DNA from: an uncultured Spirochaetaceae bacterium | GTDB taxonomy: Bacteria; Spirochaetota; Spirochaetia; Sphaerochaetales; Sphaerochaetaceae | Assembly: GCA_944389015.1 (NCBI GenBank) | Contig: CALXKS010000056.1 | Location: 1-51,319, forward strand | DNA length: 51,319 bases | Direction: 5' to 3' | Shown here: in pieces, positions 1-8,554 of the stretch | Layout of the letters: every line of letters starts with the position of its first letter | Position numbering within the stretch: the stretch's first letter is position 1 | Program-made: the position numbers and the translations under genes | Notes under the pieces: generated by a model | What the model saw: the letters and a program-made list of their open reading frames with translations, nothing else | Database searches by the model: none | What the model was told of the DNA's origin: nothing

Positions 1-77
1 CGATATTTTGGCGTGAATACTATATGATACTTGCATAGCCATTTCGTATGGCTGAACGCATCCCTTTTATTGGCCAT
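1..77 (-). CDS. tnpA: IS200-type TnpA transposase, N-terminal 25 residues only
   Basis: An ATG at 77 on the minus strand is preceded by a strong ribosome site (AAGGAGG, 86-92, 8-nt spacer). The 25 codons before the window edge include HTKWLCKYHIVFTPKY, the characteristic first beta strand of the IS200/IS605 Y1 (HUH) transposase, which nicks and rejoins single-stranded element ends. The HUH motif and catalytic Tyr would lie outside the window. Partial because of the edge; whether the full copy is intact cannot be judged. Confidence 0.88.
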   Translation of the reverse strand, partial: MANKRDAFSHTKWLCKYHIVFTPKY

Positions 78-230
78 TCGCCTTGCCTCCTTGTCTTATG
101 TGGGCTTGAACACTCCACATTATACAAAGGCAAGGCTTTTCCTTGGGTATAACCCCTTCCCCCACCACACCTGCAGAGCAGGTGGTTTATTTATCCCCAA
201 GTTTCCCTTGGGGATGACCTTAAAGGCACT
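1..230 (-). mobile_element. IS200-family insertion sequence, left end plus start of tnpA (cut by window edge)
   Basis: Positions 106-230 match, in inverted orientation, the last 125 bases of the window with only a few mismatches and no gaps. Read on the minus strand, the element starts right after the gpmI terminator (about 230) and runs through several perfect hairpins into tnpA. Visible hairpins are a 7-bp stem with a 5-nt loop at about 197-215, a 7-bp stem with a 3-nt loop (CACCTGC-AGA-GCAGGTG) at about 168-184, and two smaller ones (GGGT-ATA-ACCC and CAAGG-CTTTT-CCTTG). IS200/IS605 elements are single-strand transposons with hairpin ends and no terminal inverted repeats. In IS200 itself, leader hairpins block read-through transcription and hide the tnpA ribosome site. 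Only this end lies inside the window. Confidence 0.88.
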
Positions 231-265
231 AACAAGACAGGAGGCTCCTTTTCAGAAGCCTCCTT
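231..265 (-). terminator. Rho-independent terminator of the lgt-pepP-gpmI operon
   Basis: An 8-bp perfect stem (AGGAGGCT at 239-246 with AGCCTCCT at 257-264) lies 20 bases past the gpmI stop and is followed on the minus strand by the T-rich stretch GTCTTGTT. The IS200 end begins immediately after it. Confidence 0.8.
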
Positions 266-284
266 GCCATAATGAGATGTTCTT

Positions 285-1934
285 TTAATTCAGATTGATT
301 ATGCTCTTGTCGTAATCAGCAGGAGGAACATATCCCATAAGCTCCATGCAGGTCGCAGGTATCGATGAGATCCCAAGTCCTTCATTGAGTTCTTTCGAAT
401 ACTCACCTTTATATTCCGGATCGTAGATAATGCACGGTACGGGATTGAGCGAGTGCGATGTCTTTGCCTTCGGCTCGCCATCATCATAGCACTTCACATC
501 ACCATTCTTGGCATGTTCATACATATCATCGGCATTGCCATGATCTGCTGTGATGACCATTACACCGCCTGCTTTATCAATGGCGTCCTTGAGTCTTCCG
601 ATCTGAAGATCCATTCCCTCCATTGAACAGACAACTGCTTCAAATACTCCAGTGTGCCCTACCATATCGCCATTAGGATAGTTGAGCTTGATGAAATCCC
701 ACTTGCCGCTTTCGATCTCCGCAATGACACGGTCTGTGATCTCTGCACACTTCATCCATGGCCTCTGCTCGAAAGGAACCTTATCAGATGGAATCTCAAC
801 ATACTCCTCCAGCTTGGAATCGAACATGCCAGATCTGTTTCCATTGAAGAAGTATGTGACATGACCGAACTTCTGTGTCTCGGAGATTGAGAACTGCTTA
901 ACACCTGTTGCGCAGAGATACTCTGCCATTACCCTGTCAATAGCAGGAGGCGAAACAAGATACTGATGAGGAATATGGAGATCTCCGTCATACTCCATCA
1001 TTCCAGCGTACTCAACCTTCGGCCATCTCTTCCTGTCGAATTCCTTGAAATCAGGCTCATCAAATGCCCTTGAGAGCTCTATAGCCCTATCTCCGCGGAA
1101 ATTATAGAGGATAACCGAATCTCCATCATTTATCGTTCCAACAGGCTTTCCATCCTCTGCAATGACAAAAGGAGGAAGATCCTGATCGATTGCCCCGGTC
1201 TCTTTCCTGAGAGTCTCTATAGCCTCATGGGCTGATGAGAACTGCCTGCCTTCACCAAGTACATGTGTCTCCCAGCCTTTTCTGACCATATTCCAGTCAG
1301 CATTGTAGCGATCCATTGTGATGACCATCCTGCCACCGCCCGATGCGATCTTTGCATCAAACGTGCCGTCAGCAGAAAGCTCTGCAAGGTACTGGGCAAA
1401 CGGATCAAAGTAATCAAGGGCAGAAACCTCTCCTACATCACGTCCATCAAGAAGCGCATGGACTCTGACTTTCCTTACGCCCTCCTTCTTTGCCTCTGCG
1501 ACCATTGCCTTGAGATGATCGATATGCGAGTGGACATTGCCATCTGAGAGAAGCCCGATGAAATGCAGCGTCGAATCCTTGCTTTTGACATTTCCAATAA
1601 GCTTCTGCCATGCAGCACCCTTGTACATATCACCGGAAGCTATAGCATTCGAAACAAGCTTTGCTCCCTGGGCGAAAACACGTCCGGCCCCCATTGCATT
1701 GTGTCCGACTTCGCTGTTTCCCATATCTGCATCCGAGGGAAGTCCGACAGCAAGTCCATGTGCTTTAAGCTTTGTCCATGGGGAAATGCTGAAAAGCTTA
1801 TCCAGATTCTTTGTCATTGCAGCAGCTACTGCATCACCTTCCTTGTATTTGCCGAAGCCAACACCATCCATAATCACAAGAACAACTGGACCACGGCGGC
1901 TGATCTTCTCATTTCTCTTAAGGGATTCTACCAT
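285..1934 (-). CDS. gpmI: 2,3-bisphosphoglycerate-independent phosphoglycerate mutase
   Basis: Interconverts 3- and 2-phosphoglycerate in cytosolic glycolysis using two metal ions (Mn in most members) and a phosphoserine intermediate. The 549-aa length fits the family. Metal-site MDGVG is near residue 22, the catalytic Ser is about residue 74 in MGNSEVGHN, and the alkaline-phosphatase-type motifs GDMVGHTG and ITADHGNADDM lie toward the C-terminus. The ATG at 1934 has a GGAGGAG ribosome site and overlaps the upstream aminopeptidase stop by one base, so the genes are translationally coupled. Last gene of the lgt-pepP-gpmI operon. Confidence 0.96.
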   Translation of the reverse strand: MVESLKRNEKISRRGPVVLVIMDGVGFGKYKEGDAVAAAMTKNLDKLFSISPWTKLKAHGLAVGLPSDADMGNSEVGHNAMGAGRVFAQGAKLVSNAIASGDMYKGAAWQKLIGNVKSKDSTLHFIGLLSDGNVHSHIDHLKAMVAEAKKEGVRKVRVHALLDGRDVGEVSALDYFDPFAQYLAELSADGTFDAKIASGGGRMVITMDRYNADWNMVRKGWETHVLGEGRQFSSAHEAIETLRKETGAIDQDLPPFVIAEDGKPVGTINDGDSVILYNFRGDRAIELSRAFDEPDFKEFDRKRWPKVEYAGMMEYDGDLHIPHQYLVSPPAIDRVMAEYLCATGVKQFSISETQKFGHVTYFFNGNRSGMFDSKLEEYVEIPSDKVPFEQRPWMKCAEITDRVIAEIESGKWDFIKLNYPNGDMVGHTGVFEAVVCSMEGMDLQIGRLKDAIDKAGGVMVITADHGNADDMYEHAKNGDVKCYDDGEPKAKTSHSLNPVPCIIYDPEYKGEYSKELNEGLGISSIPATCMELMGYVPPADYDKSIINLN

Positions 1935-3736
1935 TATATCTCCTCCTCTCCTGATAATAATGAAATACGCTCTATCGGGGAAGCATATTGTTTAAGCCAC
2001 TCTGCAGAATAGCTGTCGAGATATGGTGACAGCATATAGAAGACCTTTCTATGATAGCTGTTGATCTGTTCTATCTCGTCATCTGTAAGCAGGCTTGTAT
2101 CTATGAGGTTCTTCTCATATGGAACATATGTAAGATTCTCAAATGAAAGAAAGCTGCCGAACTCACTCTCTTCATCCTCACGTACAGCAAGCAGATTCTC
2201 GATTCTTATTCCATACCTGCCCTCTTTGTACAGTCCCGGTTCATCGGAGACAACCATACCGGGCATAAGAGGAACATCAATAAGAGCTGGTGATATACGC
2301 TGAGGGCCTTCATGCACCATAAGGAAGCATCCGACACCATGGCCTGTCCCATGGAAGAATGTCGAATAGTTCTGCCACATGAACTGTTTGGCTATGGCAT
2401 CGAGCTGAACACCTCTTGTTCCCTTTGGGAAAACCTGGGAAAGAAGTGCAAGATGTCCTTTCAGAACCAGTGTATAATCTCTTTTCTCATCTTCAGTAGG
2501 CTCCATCCCGAAAAACAGTGTTCGTGTTACATCGGTGGTGCCCATGCTGAACTGAGAACCAGTATCCAGCACAAGAAGACCATGTCCCATTACATTGGCA
2601 CTCTTTTCATCCGGTGCTCTATAATGGACAACCGCACCATTGGCGCCGAATGCTGATATAGGAGAGAATGATGGTCCGATATACCCATCCATACGCTTTC
2701 TTTCACGCTCAAGTGCATCGGAAATCATCTTTTCCGTATAGATGCCATTGACTTTATCAAGCTTTGCAAGGAACGAGACAAACGCTGCTCCATCGAGTAT
2801 ATGGGCCTTGCGCATGCCATCAAGCTCTGCTTTGTTCTTCATGCTTTTCAGCGTAGTGGAGATGTCACATGAAATGATATTTCTCATGCCGCCAACTGTA
2901 TCGATAAACATCGCGGCGGTCTTATCAGGTGAATACAGTCCTGTACCTCTTATAAGCGATGGAAGAACAGCCTCCACATTGCCATAGTCCTCTATCTGGA
3001 AATTCCTGCTGACTATTCCCAGTGTTTCCTCATCAAACCTGCCAGGAGCAATAAAAAGAACAGCCTTTGACAGCGATATGAAAAGGAAAGAATAAAACAG
3101 CGGGTTGTATGGGATATCAGAAGAACGGAGATTGGTTATCCATGCGATATCATCAAGGGAGGAAATGAACGTCCAGCGAGCTCCTTTGTCCCTCATAATC
3201 CTTCTGATGCGCTGAAGCTTGCTCTGAACACTCTCGCCAGCTCTCTTATCATCGATTATCCTTATCGGCGCTTCTGATGGAACAGACGGTCTATTTTCCC
3301 ATAGAGAATCAATAAGATCCCCAGTGCCGACAATCACCGCACCCTTTACTGACAATGCTTCGTAAAGCTTTCTGTATTCCGTTATCGATACAGCAGAGCT
3401 GTCCACTCCGATTCTTGAACCCTCTGCAGAATTCTCAGAAAGAAACCCATACAAGGTCGGAACTCCTTCCATTCCTTCCCTCATAAGCTCGAATCCCGTC
3501 CCTTCGAGTTCTTTCTCTGCCTGCAGGTAATAACGGCTGTCTGTCCACAGAATGGCTCTCTCCGCTGATACAGCAATCACCCCCGCAGATCCGGTGAATC
3601 CAGAAATGAAAGCCCTTGTCCTCCACCGCTGTCCGGGATACTCGCTGCCATGGGGATCATTTCCCGTTATGATATACCAGTCAATGCCTCTTTCTCTGAG
3701 AATGCTTCTGAGCTTTTCCATCCGTTCTGCTATCAT
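1934..3736 (-). CDS. Xaa-Pro aminopeptidase (M24 / aminopeptidase P family)
   Basis: Cytosolic dimetal peptidase that removes N-terminal residues before proline. The roughly 600-aa size matches the long three-domain aminopeptidase P type: two creatinase-like N-terminal domains (about residues 1-300) and a pita-bread catalytic domain. Metal-ligand regions are LVLDTGSQF, TTDVTRTLF, FHGTGHGVGC, DEPGLY and GIRIENLL. I place the start at the ATG at 3736 because AAGGAGG lies four bases upstream; a TTG at 3763 would give nine more residues but has no such site. It overlaps the end of lgt by 56 bases. Confidence 0.92.
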   Translation of the reverse strand: MIAERMEKLRSILRERGIDWYIITGNDPHGSEYPGQRWRTRAFISGFTGSAGVIAVSAERAILWTDSRYYLQAEKELEGTGFELMREGMEGVPTLYGFLSENSAEGSRIGVDSSAVSITEYRKLYEALSVKGAVIVGTGDLIDSLWENRPSVPSEAPIRIIDDKRAGESVQSKLQRIRRIMRDKGARWTFISSLDDIAWITNLRSSDIPYNPLFYSFLFISLSKAVLFIAPGRFDEETLGIVSRNFQIEDYGNVEAVLPSLIRGTGLYSPDKTAAMFIDTVGGMRNIISCDISTTLKSMKNKAELDGMRKAHILDGAAFVSFLAKLDKVNGIYTEKMISDALERERKRMDGYIGPSFSPISAFGANGAVVHYRAPDEKSANVMGHGLLVLDTGSQFSMGTTDVTRTLFFGMEPTEDEKRDYTLVLKGHLALLSQVFPKGTRGVQLDAIAKQFMWQNYSTFFHGTGHGVGCFLMVHEGPQRISPALIDVPLMPGMVVSDEPGLYKEGRYGIRIENLLAVREDEESEFGSFLSFENLTYVPYEKNLIDTSLLTDDEIEQINSYHRKVFYMLSPYLDSYSAEWLKQYASPIERISLLSGEEEI

Positions 3737-4688
3737 GTTGCCTCCTTGCCATGAGAATCCCAAGAAAAAGAGCTCCTGCAGCTACCATCAGCAGGCAGAA
3801 GATCTGACCTTCCGAGATATTGAGAAATGATTCAAAGAGCGCTATATTGCCGCTTCCACCACCAAGGGATATCACATAGCCTATGGATAGATCAGGCTGT
3901 CTGCAGTATTCAATGAAGAAACGGAAAATGCCGTAACCCATAAGATAGAATGAGAATACCGTACCATGAGGAAGATTCTTCTTTATCTTCCATGGCCTAA
4001 TCAGGAACCATAGGATCAGGAAGAGGACAATTCCCTCGAAGAAAGCCTCATACAGCTGCGAAGGATGACGGGGAAGGTTTATGAACTGCCCCATCTGATA
4101 TTCCAGCCCAACTTCATCAGCTACGCTTCTCACCCACGGCTCATAGGTTGAAAAAGATTCCGCAAGCGGGAATATCATGCCAAGGGGATTTACGGTAACA
4201 CGTCCGAATAGCTCCCCATTGATGAAATTCCCCAGCCTTCCGAATGTATAACCCAGAGGAATACCTGCAGTTGCAAGATCCGTCATCTGCAGAAGGCTTC
4301 TATTATGACGTCTGGAGAATATCCATCCTCCTATGACACAACCGACTACTCCTCCATGATAGCTCATGCCTGGCAAGCCGACGAACTGGCCATCCCTGAA
4401 AGGCCAGAATATCATCCAGGGGTGGGTTATGTAATACCAGCCATCGCTATAGAAAATCACAGAGAATATACGCGCACCTATAAGCAATCCAATACAGCAG
4501 GAGAAGAACAGAGACTGAGTCTCTTCTGCATCCATATCGATAACACCATCATGCCTGCACTGATAACGCACCAGAAGATAAGCCACAAAGAATGCAACCA
4601 GATACATCAGGGCATACCAGCGGATAGGAAGGCCGTTTATAACATATGGATCTATCCAGTCCGGATATGTCAGAAACAATGATAACAT
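3681..4688 (-). CDS. lgt: Prolipoprotein diacylglyceryl transferase
   Basis: Integral inner-membrane enzyme that moves a diacylglyceryl group from phosphatidylglycerol to the lipobox cysteine of prelipoproteins, the first step of lipoprotein maturation. The 335-aa protein has about seven hydrophobic segments and the Lgt signature GRLGNFINGELFGR near the middle, preceded by PGMSYHGG. A basic tail follows the last membrane segment. The ATG at 4688 sits back-to-back with the divergent protease gene. The lipoprotein at 35518 in this window is a likely substrate. Confidence 0.96.
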   Translation of the reverse strand: MLSLFLTYPDWIDPYVINGLPIRWYALMYLVAFFVAYLLVRYQCRHDGVIDMDAEETQSLFFSCCIGLLIGARIFSVIFYSDGWYYITHPWMIFWPFRDGQFVGLPGMSYHGGVVGCVIGGWIFSRRHNRSLLQMTDLATAGIPLGYTFGRLGNFINGELFGRVTVNPLGMIFPLAESFSTYEPWVRSVADEVGLEYQMGQFINLPRHPSQLYEAFFEGIVLFLILWFLIRPWKIKKNLPHGTVFSFYLMGYGIFRFFIEYCRQPDLSIGYVISLGGGSGNIALFESFLNISEGQIFCLLMVAAGALFLGILMARRQHDSRTDGKAQKHSQRKRH

Positions 4689-4717
4689 GATGCAAGTCTA
4701 TCATCTTATGGTAATAA

Positions 4718-4747
4718 TTGCATACACCGCCCTGATAGCGATATTCT
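4718..4747 (+). promoter_or_regulatory. Possible promoter of the S41 protease - rsmE pair
   Basis: TTGCAT (4718-4723) and TATTCT (4742-4747) are separated by 18 bases. The predicted transcript would start only a few bases before the ATG at 4756. The match is moderate. Confidence 0.35.
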
Positions 4748-4755
4748 TATTGCAT

Positions 4756-6186
4756 ATGAAAAGATTGATTGCCATAGCTATGCTATGCATAACCATACTT
4801 CTTCCATCCTTCGCCGGAGGACGTTCTGAGCAGGCAACCCCTGTGACGTTATCCAAGTCTCCTGAATATGACGCCGAGATGGTCACATCACGCTCTGTAA
4901 CTATCTCATCGACCCTATATTCACTTGGGAATCTCTATGCCTATCTAGATAGAAGCTTCCTCTACGATATCGATGATAACAAGATGGAAGAGGAGCTGAT
5001 TGCCGCAATGATAGACTCCCTTGGAGATCCTTACTCCTACTATGTTCCATCAGATATGGCGGATACATACGAAGAAAATTCCGATGGCAGCTATATAGGC
5101 ATCGGAACGTACTTGTATAAGATGAATCCTTCATATAGCGATATGTCAGATCCATCTACATGGATGGTTGTTATATCTTCTGTCTTTCCGGGAGCTCCGG
5201 CAGACCGCGCAGGACTCAGAAGCAGAGATATGATCAGTGCGATAAATGGCGAAAGCACTGCTCCACTCACTGCAGCTGAAGCTTCGAAAAAACTAAAAGG
5301 CGAGCCGGGAAAGGATCTTGTGCTGACTGTGCATAGAGGAGATGCTGTATTCGAAGTCACCCTCCGTCCTGAGAAGGTAACAACGCCATCGACAGCCTCT
5401 GCTATGCTTGATGGGAATATAGGATATCTCGCTATATATGCATTCTCTCTTACAACAGCTGATTCTGCAGAAAAAGAAATCAGGATGCTTCTCGATTCCG
5501 GTGCAGAGAAATTCATCATCGATCTCAGGGATAATGGAGGTGGAACTGTTGAGACAGCACTTGAAGTCGCAGATATGTTCCTGTCTGATGGCCGTCTTCT
5601 TGAAACCCGCTTCAAAGATCAATCCGGACGAAGGGCAATAATAAGGAATGCCGACAGCAATATCATCGTTCCGGAAGACTATCCCGTGGTAATACTCGTG
5701 AACGGAGGAACAGCATCCTCCGGAGAGATCCTGACCGCAGCACTCAAGGATAATGGAAGGGCGATGGTAATAGGCAGCCAGACATTCGGCAAAGGAATAT
5801 CACAGGAAGTAAGACCATTTGCCGATGGATACATCCAGCTGACAACCGGCCATTTCTATACACCATCGGGAAACGATATCCATCATGTCGGCATTGCTCC
5901 TGATGTGGTAATAGAGGATAAGGAATACAGCGAGGAAGAGCTTGAGGCATTCTATTCATTCATGTCCGATGATTCAATAAAGGAATTTGCCGATACCCAT
6001 GAATACAGCAAGGAGAATATCATATCATTTGCAGAGGAGCATATCGATTCAGGTGTTCCTGAAGATCTTCTCATGCTTCTGATCCGCAATGAGTATCTAT
6101 ACAGAATGGATTACAGCGAACGCCCTGTAGCTGATCCCGGATATGATGAAGTCCTGCGTGTGGCTATTGAGGAGCTTTCTGTATGA
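4756..6186 (+). CDS. S41-family carboxyl-terminal processing protease with PDZ domain
   Basis: Exported serine protease of the CtpA/Prc type that trims C-termini of envelope proteins. From the ATG at 4756 it is 476 aa: a signal peptide (MKRLIAIAMLC, cleavage near FAGG, no lipobox Cys), an N-terminal helical region, a PDZ domain (PGAPADRAGLRSRDMISAING) and the S41 core. Catalytic Ser lies in NGGTASSGEIL and the general-base Lys in TFGKG; RDNGGG is also conserved. An in-frame ATG at 4687 would add 23 hydrophobic residues but overlaps the lgt start and breaks the usual charged signal-peptide start, so I prefer 4756. No clear ribosome site is visible. Confidence 0.9.
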   Translation: MKRLIAIAMLCITILLPSFAGGRSEQATPVTLSKSPEYDAEMVTSRSVTISSTLYSLGNLYAYLDRSFLYDIDDNKMEEELIAAMIDSLGDPYSYYVPSDMADTYEENSDGSYIGIGTYLYKMNPSYSDMSDPSTWMVVISSVFPGAPADRAGLRSRDMISAINGESTAPLTAAEASKKLKGEPGKDLVLTVHRGDAVFEVTLRPEKVTTPSTASAMLDGNIGYLAIYAFSLTTADSAEKEIRMLLDSGAEKFIIDLRDNGGGTVETALEVADMFLSDGRLLETRFKDQSGRRAIIRNADSNIIVPEDYPVVILVNGGTASSGEILTAALKDNGRAMVIGSQTFGKGISQEVRPFADGYIQLTTGHFYTPSGNDIHHVGIAPDVVIEDKEYSEEELEAFYSFMSDDSIKEFADTHEYSKENIISFAEEHIDSGVPEDLLMLLIRNEYLYRMDYSERPVADPGYDEVLRVAIEELSV

Positions 6187-6911
6187 GGGTCTTCCTGCTT
6201 TCACGTATTCCTGAGAATGGAATATACCATCTTTCCGCAAAAGAAAGGAAATACCTGTTTTCAGTACTGAGAAAGAAAGTAAATGATACATTCACAGCCT
6301 CAGATAGGAATGGCAACTATTATAAAGCATTCCTATTTGATGAAGAAAGCATGACTATCGAACCGACAGATGCTCCGGAAGAGACTCTGAATGATAGTCT
6401 ATCCTCATTCAAAGGACCTTTCTTTCCTATAACAATGTATATCTCTGTCCTGAAAGGGAAAAAAAATGAAACGGAAATCCGGATGCTTACTGAAATGGGT
6501 GTTGGGAAAATCGTTCTGATAAACACGGAATTCACGAAAGGAATATGGAACAGCCATATGTCTGAGAGAATCAACTCAATAGCCCGTGAAGCTGTGCAGC
6601 AGTCAGGAAGCAGAGCTCCTGAAATATATGGACCGATACCATTCGAGAAAGCCATAGAAGAAGCTGAGGGGACCGTTCTCATACTTCACCAGAGCTCCAG
6701 AACGAAAACACAGAGTCTTACAGACATAGATTTCGGCAGCAGGGTCTCCTGCATGATAGGACCAGAAGGCGGATTTTCAGATAAGGAATGCTCTTTAGCA
6801 GAAGAGCATGGGGCAATTCCAGTGCTTCTTAAAACAAATATTCTCAGAGCAGAAACCGCAGCAATATATACAGCTTCATCTTTACAGACAATTCTTCATA
6901 AATATATCTGA
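6183..6911 (+). CDS. rsmE: 16S rRNA (uracil1498-N3)-methyltransferase
   Basis: SPOUT-fold enzyme that methylates N3 of U1498 in 16S rRNA using S-adenosylmethionine. The 242-aa length is normal. The N-terminal PUA-like part (HLSAKERKYLFSVLRKK) is followed by the knotted catalytic part with MIGPEGGFSDKE and LKTNILRAETAA, the SAM-binding motifs of RsmE. The start overlaps the protease stop (ATGA), indicating coupled translation. Confidence 0.95.
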   Translation: MRVFLLSRIPENGIYHLSAKERKYLFSVLRKKVNDTFTASDRNGNYYKAFLFDEESMTIEPTDAPEETLNDSLSSFKGPFFPITMYISVLKGKKNETEIRMLTEMGVGKIVLINTEFTKGIWNSHMSERINSIAREAVQQSGSRAPEIYGPIPFEKAIEEAEGTVLILHQSSRTKTQSLTDIDFGSRVSCMIGPEGGFSDKECSLAEEHGAIPVLLKTNILRAETAAIYTASSLQTILHKYI

Positions 6912-6995
6912 TTCTATTGTTTTTCTCCATTTTTCATAATAAAATCATATAAGACACTTGAATTTGTCTGAAATTATGAGTCTTGGGGGATACTA

Positions 6996-8042
6996 TTGTA
7001 TTACTTGCACGGTGTTGAACGTTCCGACATAGAACGTTTCAAAAGCATTGCGGGAGCACGCTGTGTTCAGATGTGCCGTTCATTTGATTATCTTATATCA
7101 CAACCATTATCCAGAAAGGATACTGTGGTAATGGACCTTGCAGAGGGGATTCCTTACGATATACAGCATGAAACCGGAAAGGAGCTCAGCTTCATCGTTT
7201 TCTACGATGAGAATGAGTTTTCCAATATAAATCCATTTCTCATCTACGGGAATGCAGTATATATTCCAAGGAATTCCCCGGCAGAGGATATCTCAAAGGC
7301 TATTGAAGCTGCTGCTGATATCTCCAGGAAGATCGATTCACTTGAGAAATGCATAATCGGAAGCTCAGGAATAATGGAAAAGACACGGAGCAGAATCAGG
7401 AAAGCTATCGATGCTGGATGCACTGTCCATCTGTCGGGAGAGACAGGAACAGGGAAGAACATAGCTGCAAGGGAAATACATAGAAGAAGTGAAGGAAGCT
7501 CCGAGTTCATATATGAATCCTGTGGCATGCTCTCATCAGAGCTTGCAGAAAGCTCATTCTTCGGACACTCCAAAGGCGCATATTCCGGAGCTACGGAAGA
7601 GCGTGATGGATTATTGGCAAAAGCAGATGGAAATACATTCTTTCTTGATGAGATCGAGGATATGAGCCTGGTGATGCAATCAAAGCTGCTGCATGTGCTT
7701 GAAACAGGTGAATACAGACAATTAGGAAGGGATAGAGTCCTTAAATCCGTATTCCGCCTTATCACAGCATCAAATATAGAACTCTCTGAACTGGTCAAGG
7801 AAAAAAAGCTAAGGAAAGACTTTTATTACAGGCTCTCTCCTGTGATGATACGTATGCCCAGCCTTCTGGAGCATAAAGAGGATATACCCGAATTGATTGC
7901 TCACTTCGAAGCATCTATCGGAGTCCATCCCAATGATAGGATCAGAGAGTATTCAGCTTTCATGGAATATGATTATCCGGGAAATGTAAGAGAGCTATTC
8001 TCCAAGATAATGCTCCACCATCTCAGAATTGATGAGGAGTGA
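6996..8042 (+). CDS. AAA+ protein resembling sigma-54 activators, without a DNA-binding domain
   Basis: The 348-aa protein has about 115 residues of unrecognised N-terminal domain, possibly a degenerate receiver (LSFIVFYDENEF region), followed by an AAA+ module of NtrC type: Walker A GETGTGKN, Walker B TFFLDEIED, and the sensor/second-region-of-homology segment (RLITASN). The sigma-54-contacting loop reads GAYSGA in place of GAFTGA. The protein stops at LHHLRIDEE with no C-terminal Fis-type helix-turn-helix. The TTG start at 6996 is supported by GGGGGA five bases upstream. Role unknown: it could be an activator that works from solution with RpoN, or a repurposed ATPase. It lies directly left of a DnaA-box cluster. 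Confidence 0.8.
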   Translation: MYYLHGVERSDIERFKSIAGARCVQMCRSFDYLISQPLSRKDTVVMDLAEGIPYDIQHETGKELSFIVFYDENEFSNINPFLIYGNAVYIPRNSPAEDISKAIEAAADISRKIDSLEKCIIGSSGIMEKTRSRIRKAIDAGCTVHLSGETGTGKNIAAREIHRRSEGSSEFIYESCGMLSSELAESSFFGHSKGAYSGATEERDGLLAKADGNTFFLDEIEDMSLVMQSKLLHVLETGEYRQLGRDRVLKSVFRLITASNIELSELVKEKKLRKDFYYRLSPVMIRMPSLLEHKEDIPELIAHFEASIGVHPNDRIREYSAFMEYDYPGNVRELFSKIMLHHLRIDEE

Positions 8043-8138
8043 TGAACACTAGGGAACAAAATAGGACATACTGCATAGTATTCTCTGTAACTCCCTTGGA
8101 CGATAAGAATTAACAATGTGGATAGTAAGTGGACAATG

Positions 8139-8159
8139 CTGTGGAAAACTTGTGGAAAA
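8139..8159. repeat. 21-bp direct repeat with two DnaA boxes, copy 1
   Basis: Identical to 8369-8389. Each copy holds two DnaA boxes in the same orientation with starts 11 bases apart, about one helical turn. Confidence 0.85.
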
Positions 8160-8368
8160 CTTAGTGAAAAACTGGTTTTCCACAGTGGAAAACTTAACAT
8201 AGACATAATGTATTTTTTATATAAATCCTATGATTTTCTTATTGTATTGACTAAATTTAATTCTTTATATTATAAGAATATAACACATATCAATTATGTG
8301 TTGTACTTTGTGTTTCAAAATCCTGTGAATATGGTTTTACAAGACTTTTCCACTGCAATTCCACAGAC

Positions 8369-8389
8369 CTGTGGAAAACTTGTGGAAAA
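8369..8389. repeat. 21-bp direct repeat with two DnaA boxes, copy 2
   Basis: Same sequence as 8139-8159, 230 bases away, on the other side of the AT-rich core. Confidence 0.85.
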
Positions 8390-8490
8390 ACTATATGTGG
8401 TGTAGCTGATTAAAAGCATGCAGCAGGACTGCCCGATTCAGCGGCAAATGATTTGTTTCTGGCATAGGGGAATAATCACAATTTCTGGGA

Positions 8491-8529
8491 AATAAGAAAA
8501 ACGCTGCCAATGATGACACACTGACAGCG
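8491..8529 (-). terminator. Terminator of the perR-rbr operon
   Basis: On the minus strand CGCTGTCA pairs with TGGCAGCG (8522-8529 and 8502-8509, one G-T pair), followed by TTTTTCTTATT. It lies 25 bases past the rubrerythrin stop. Confidence 0.8.
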
Positions 8530-8554
8530 CTCTCTGTGGATTGAGAACCAGCTA

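Larger units (their letters stand above)
8043..8554. other. Gene-free region with a DnaA-box cluster around an AT-rich core
   Basis: No convincing gene is present. Exact TGTGGAAAA boxes (either strand) occur at 8140-8148, 8151-8159, 8176-8184, 8370-8378 and 8381-8389, with near matches at 8117-8125, 8184-8192 and 8346-8354. About 180 bases of very AT-rich DNA lie between the two groups. It includes a perfect 8-bp stem hairpin (AACACATA-TCAAT-TATGTGTT, 8282-8302). The same 9-mer dominates oriC at 15.3-15.5 kb. The function could be a second origin half, DnaA titration or regulation. Confidence 0.75.

Noticed and set aside
31..288. An 85-residue reading frame over the left IS end, similar to one at the right end
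   Set aside because: Its similarity comes from the repeated IS200 DNA. It is antisense to the tnpA start and full of hairpin sequence, so it is not a gene.
8118..8405. A 95-codon open frame in the DnaA-box cluster
   Set aside because: It is built from the repeated boxes and AT-rich core, has no ribosome site and no protein-like composition.
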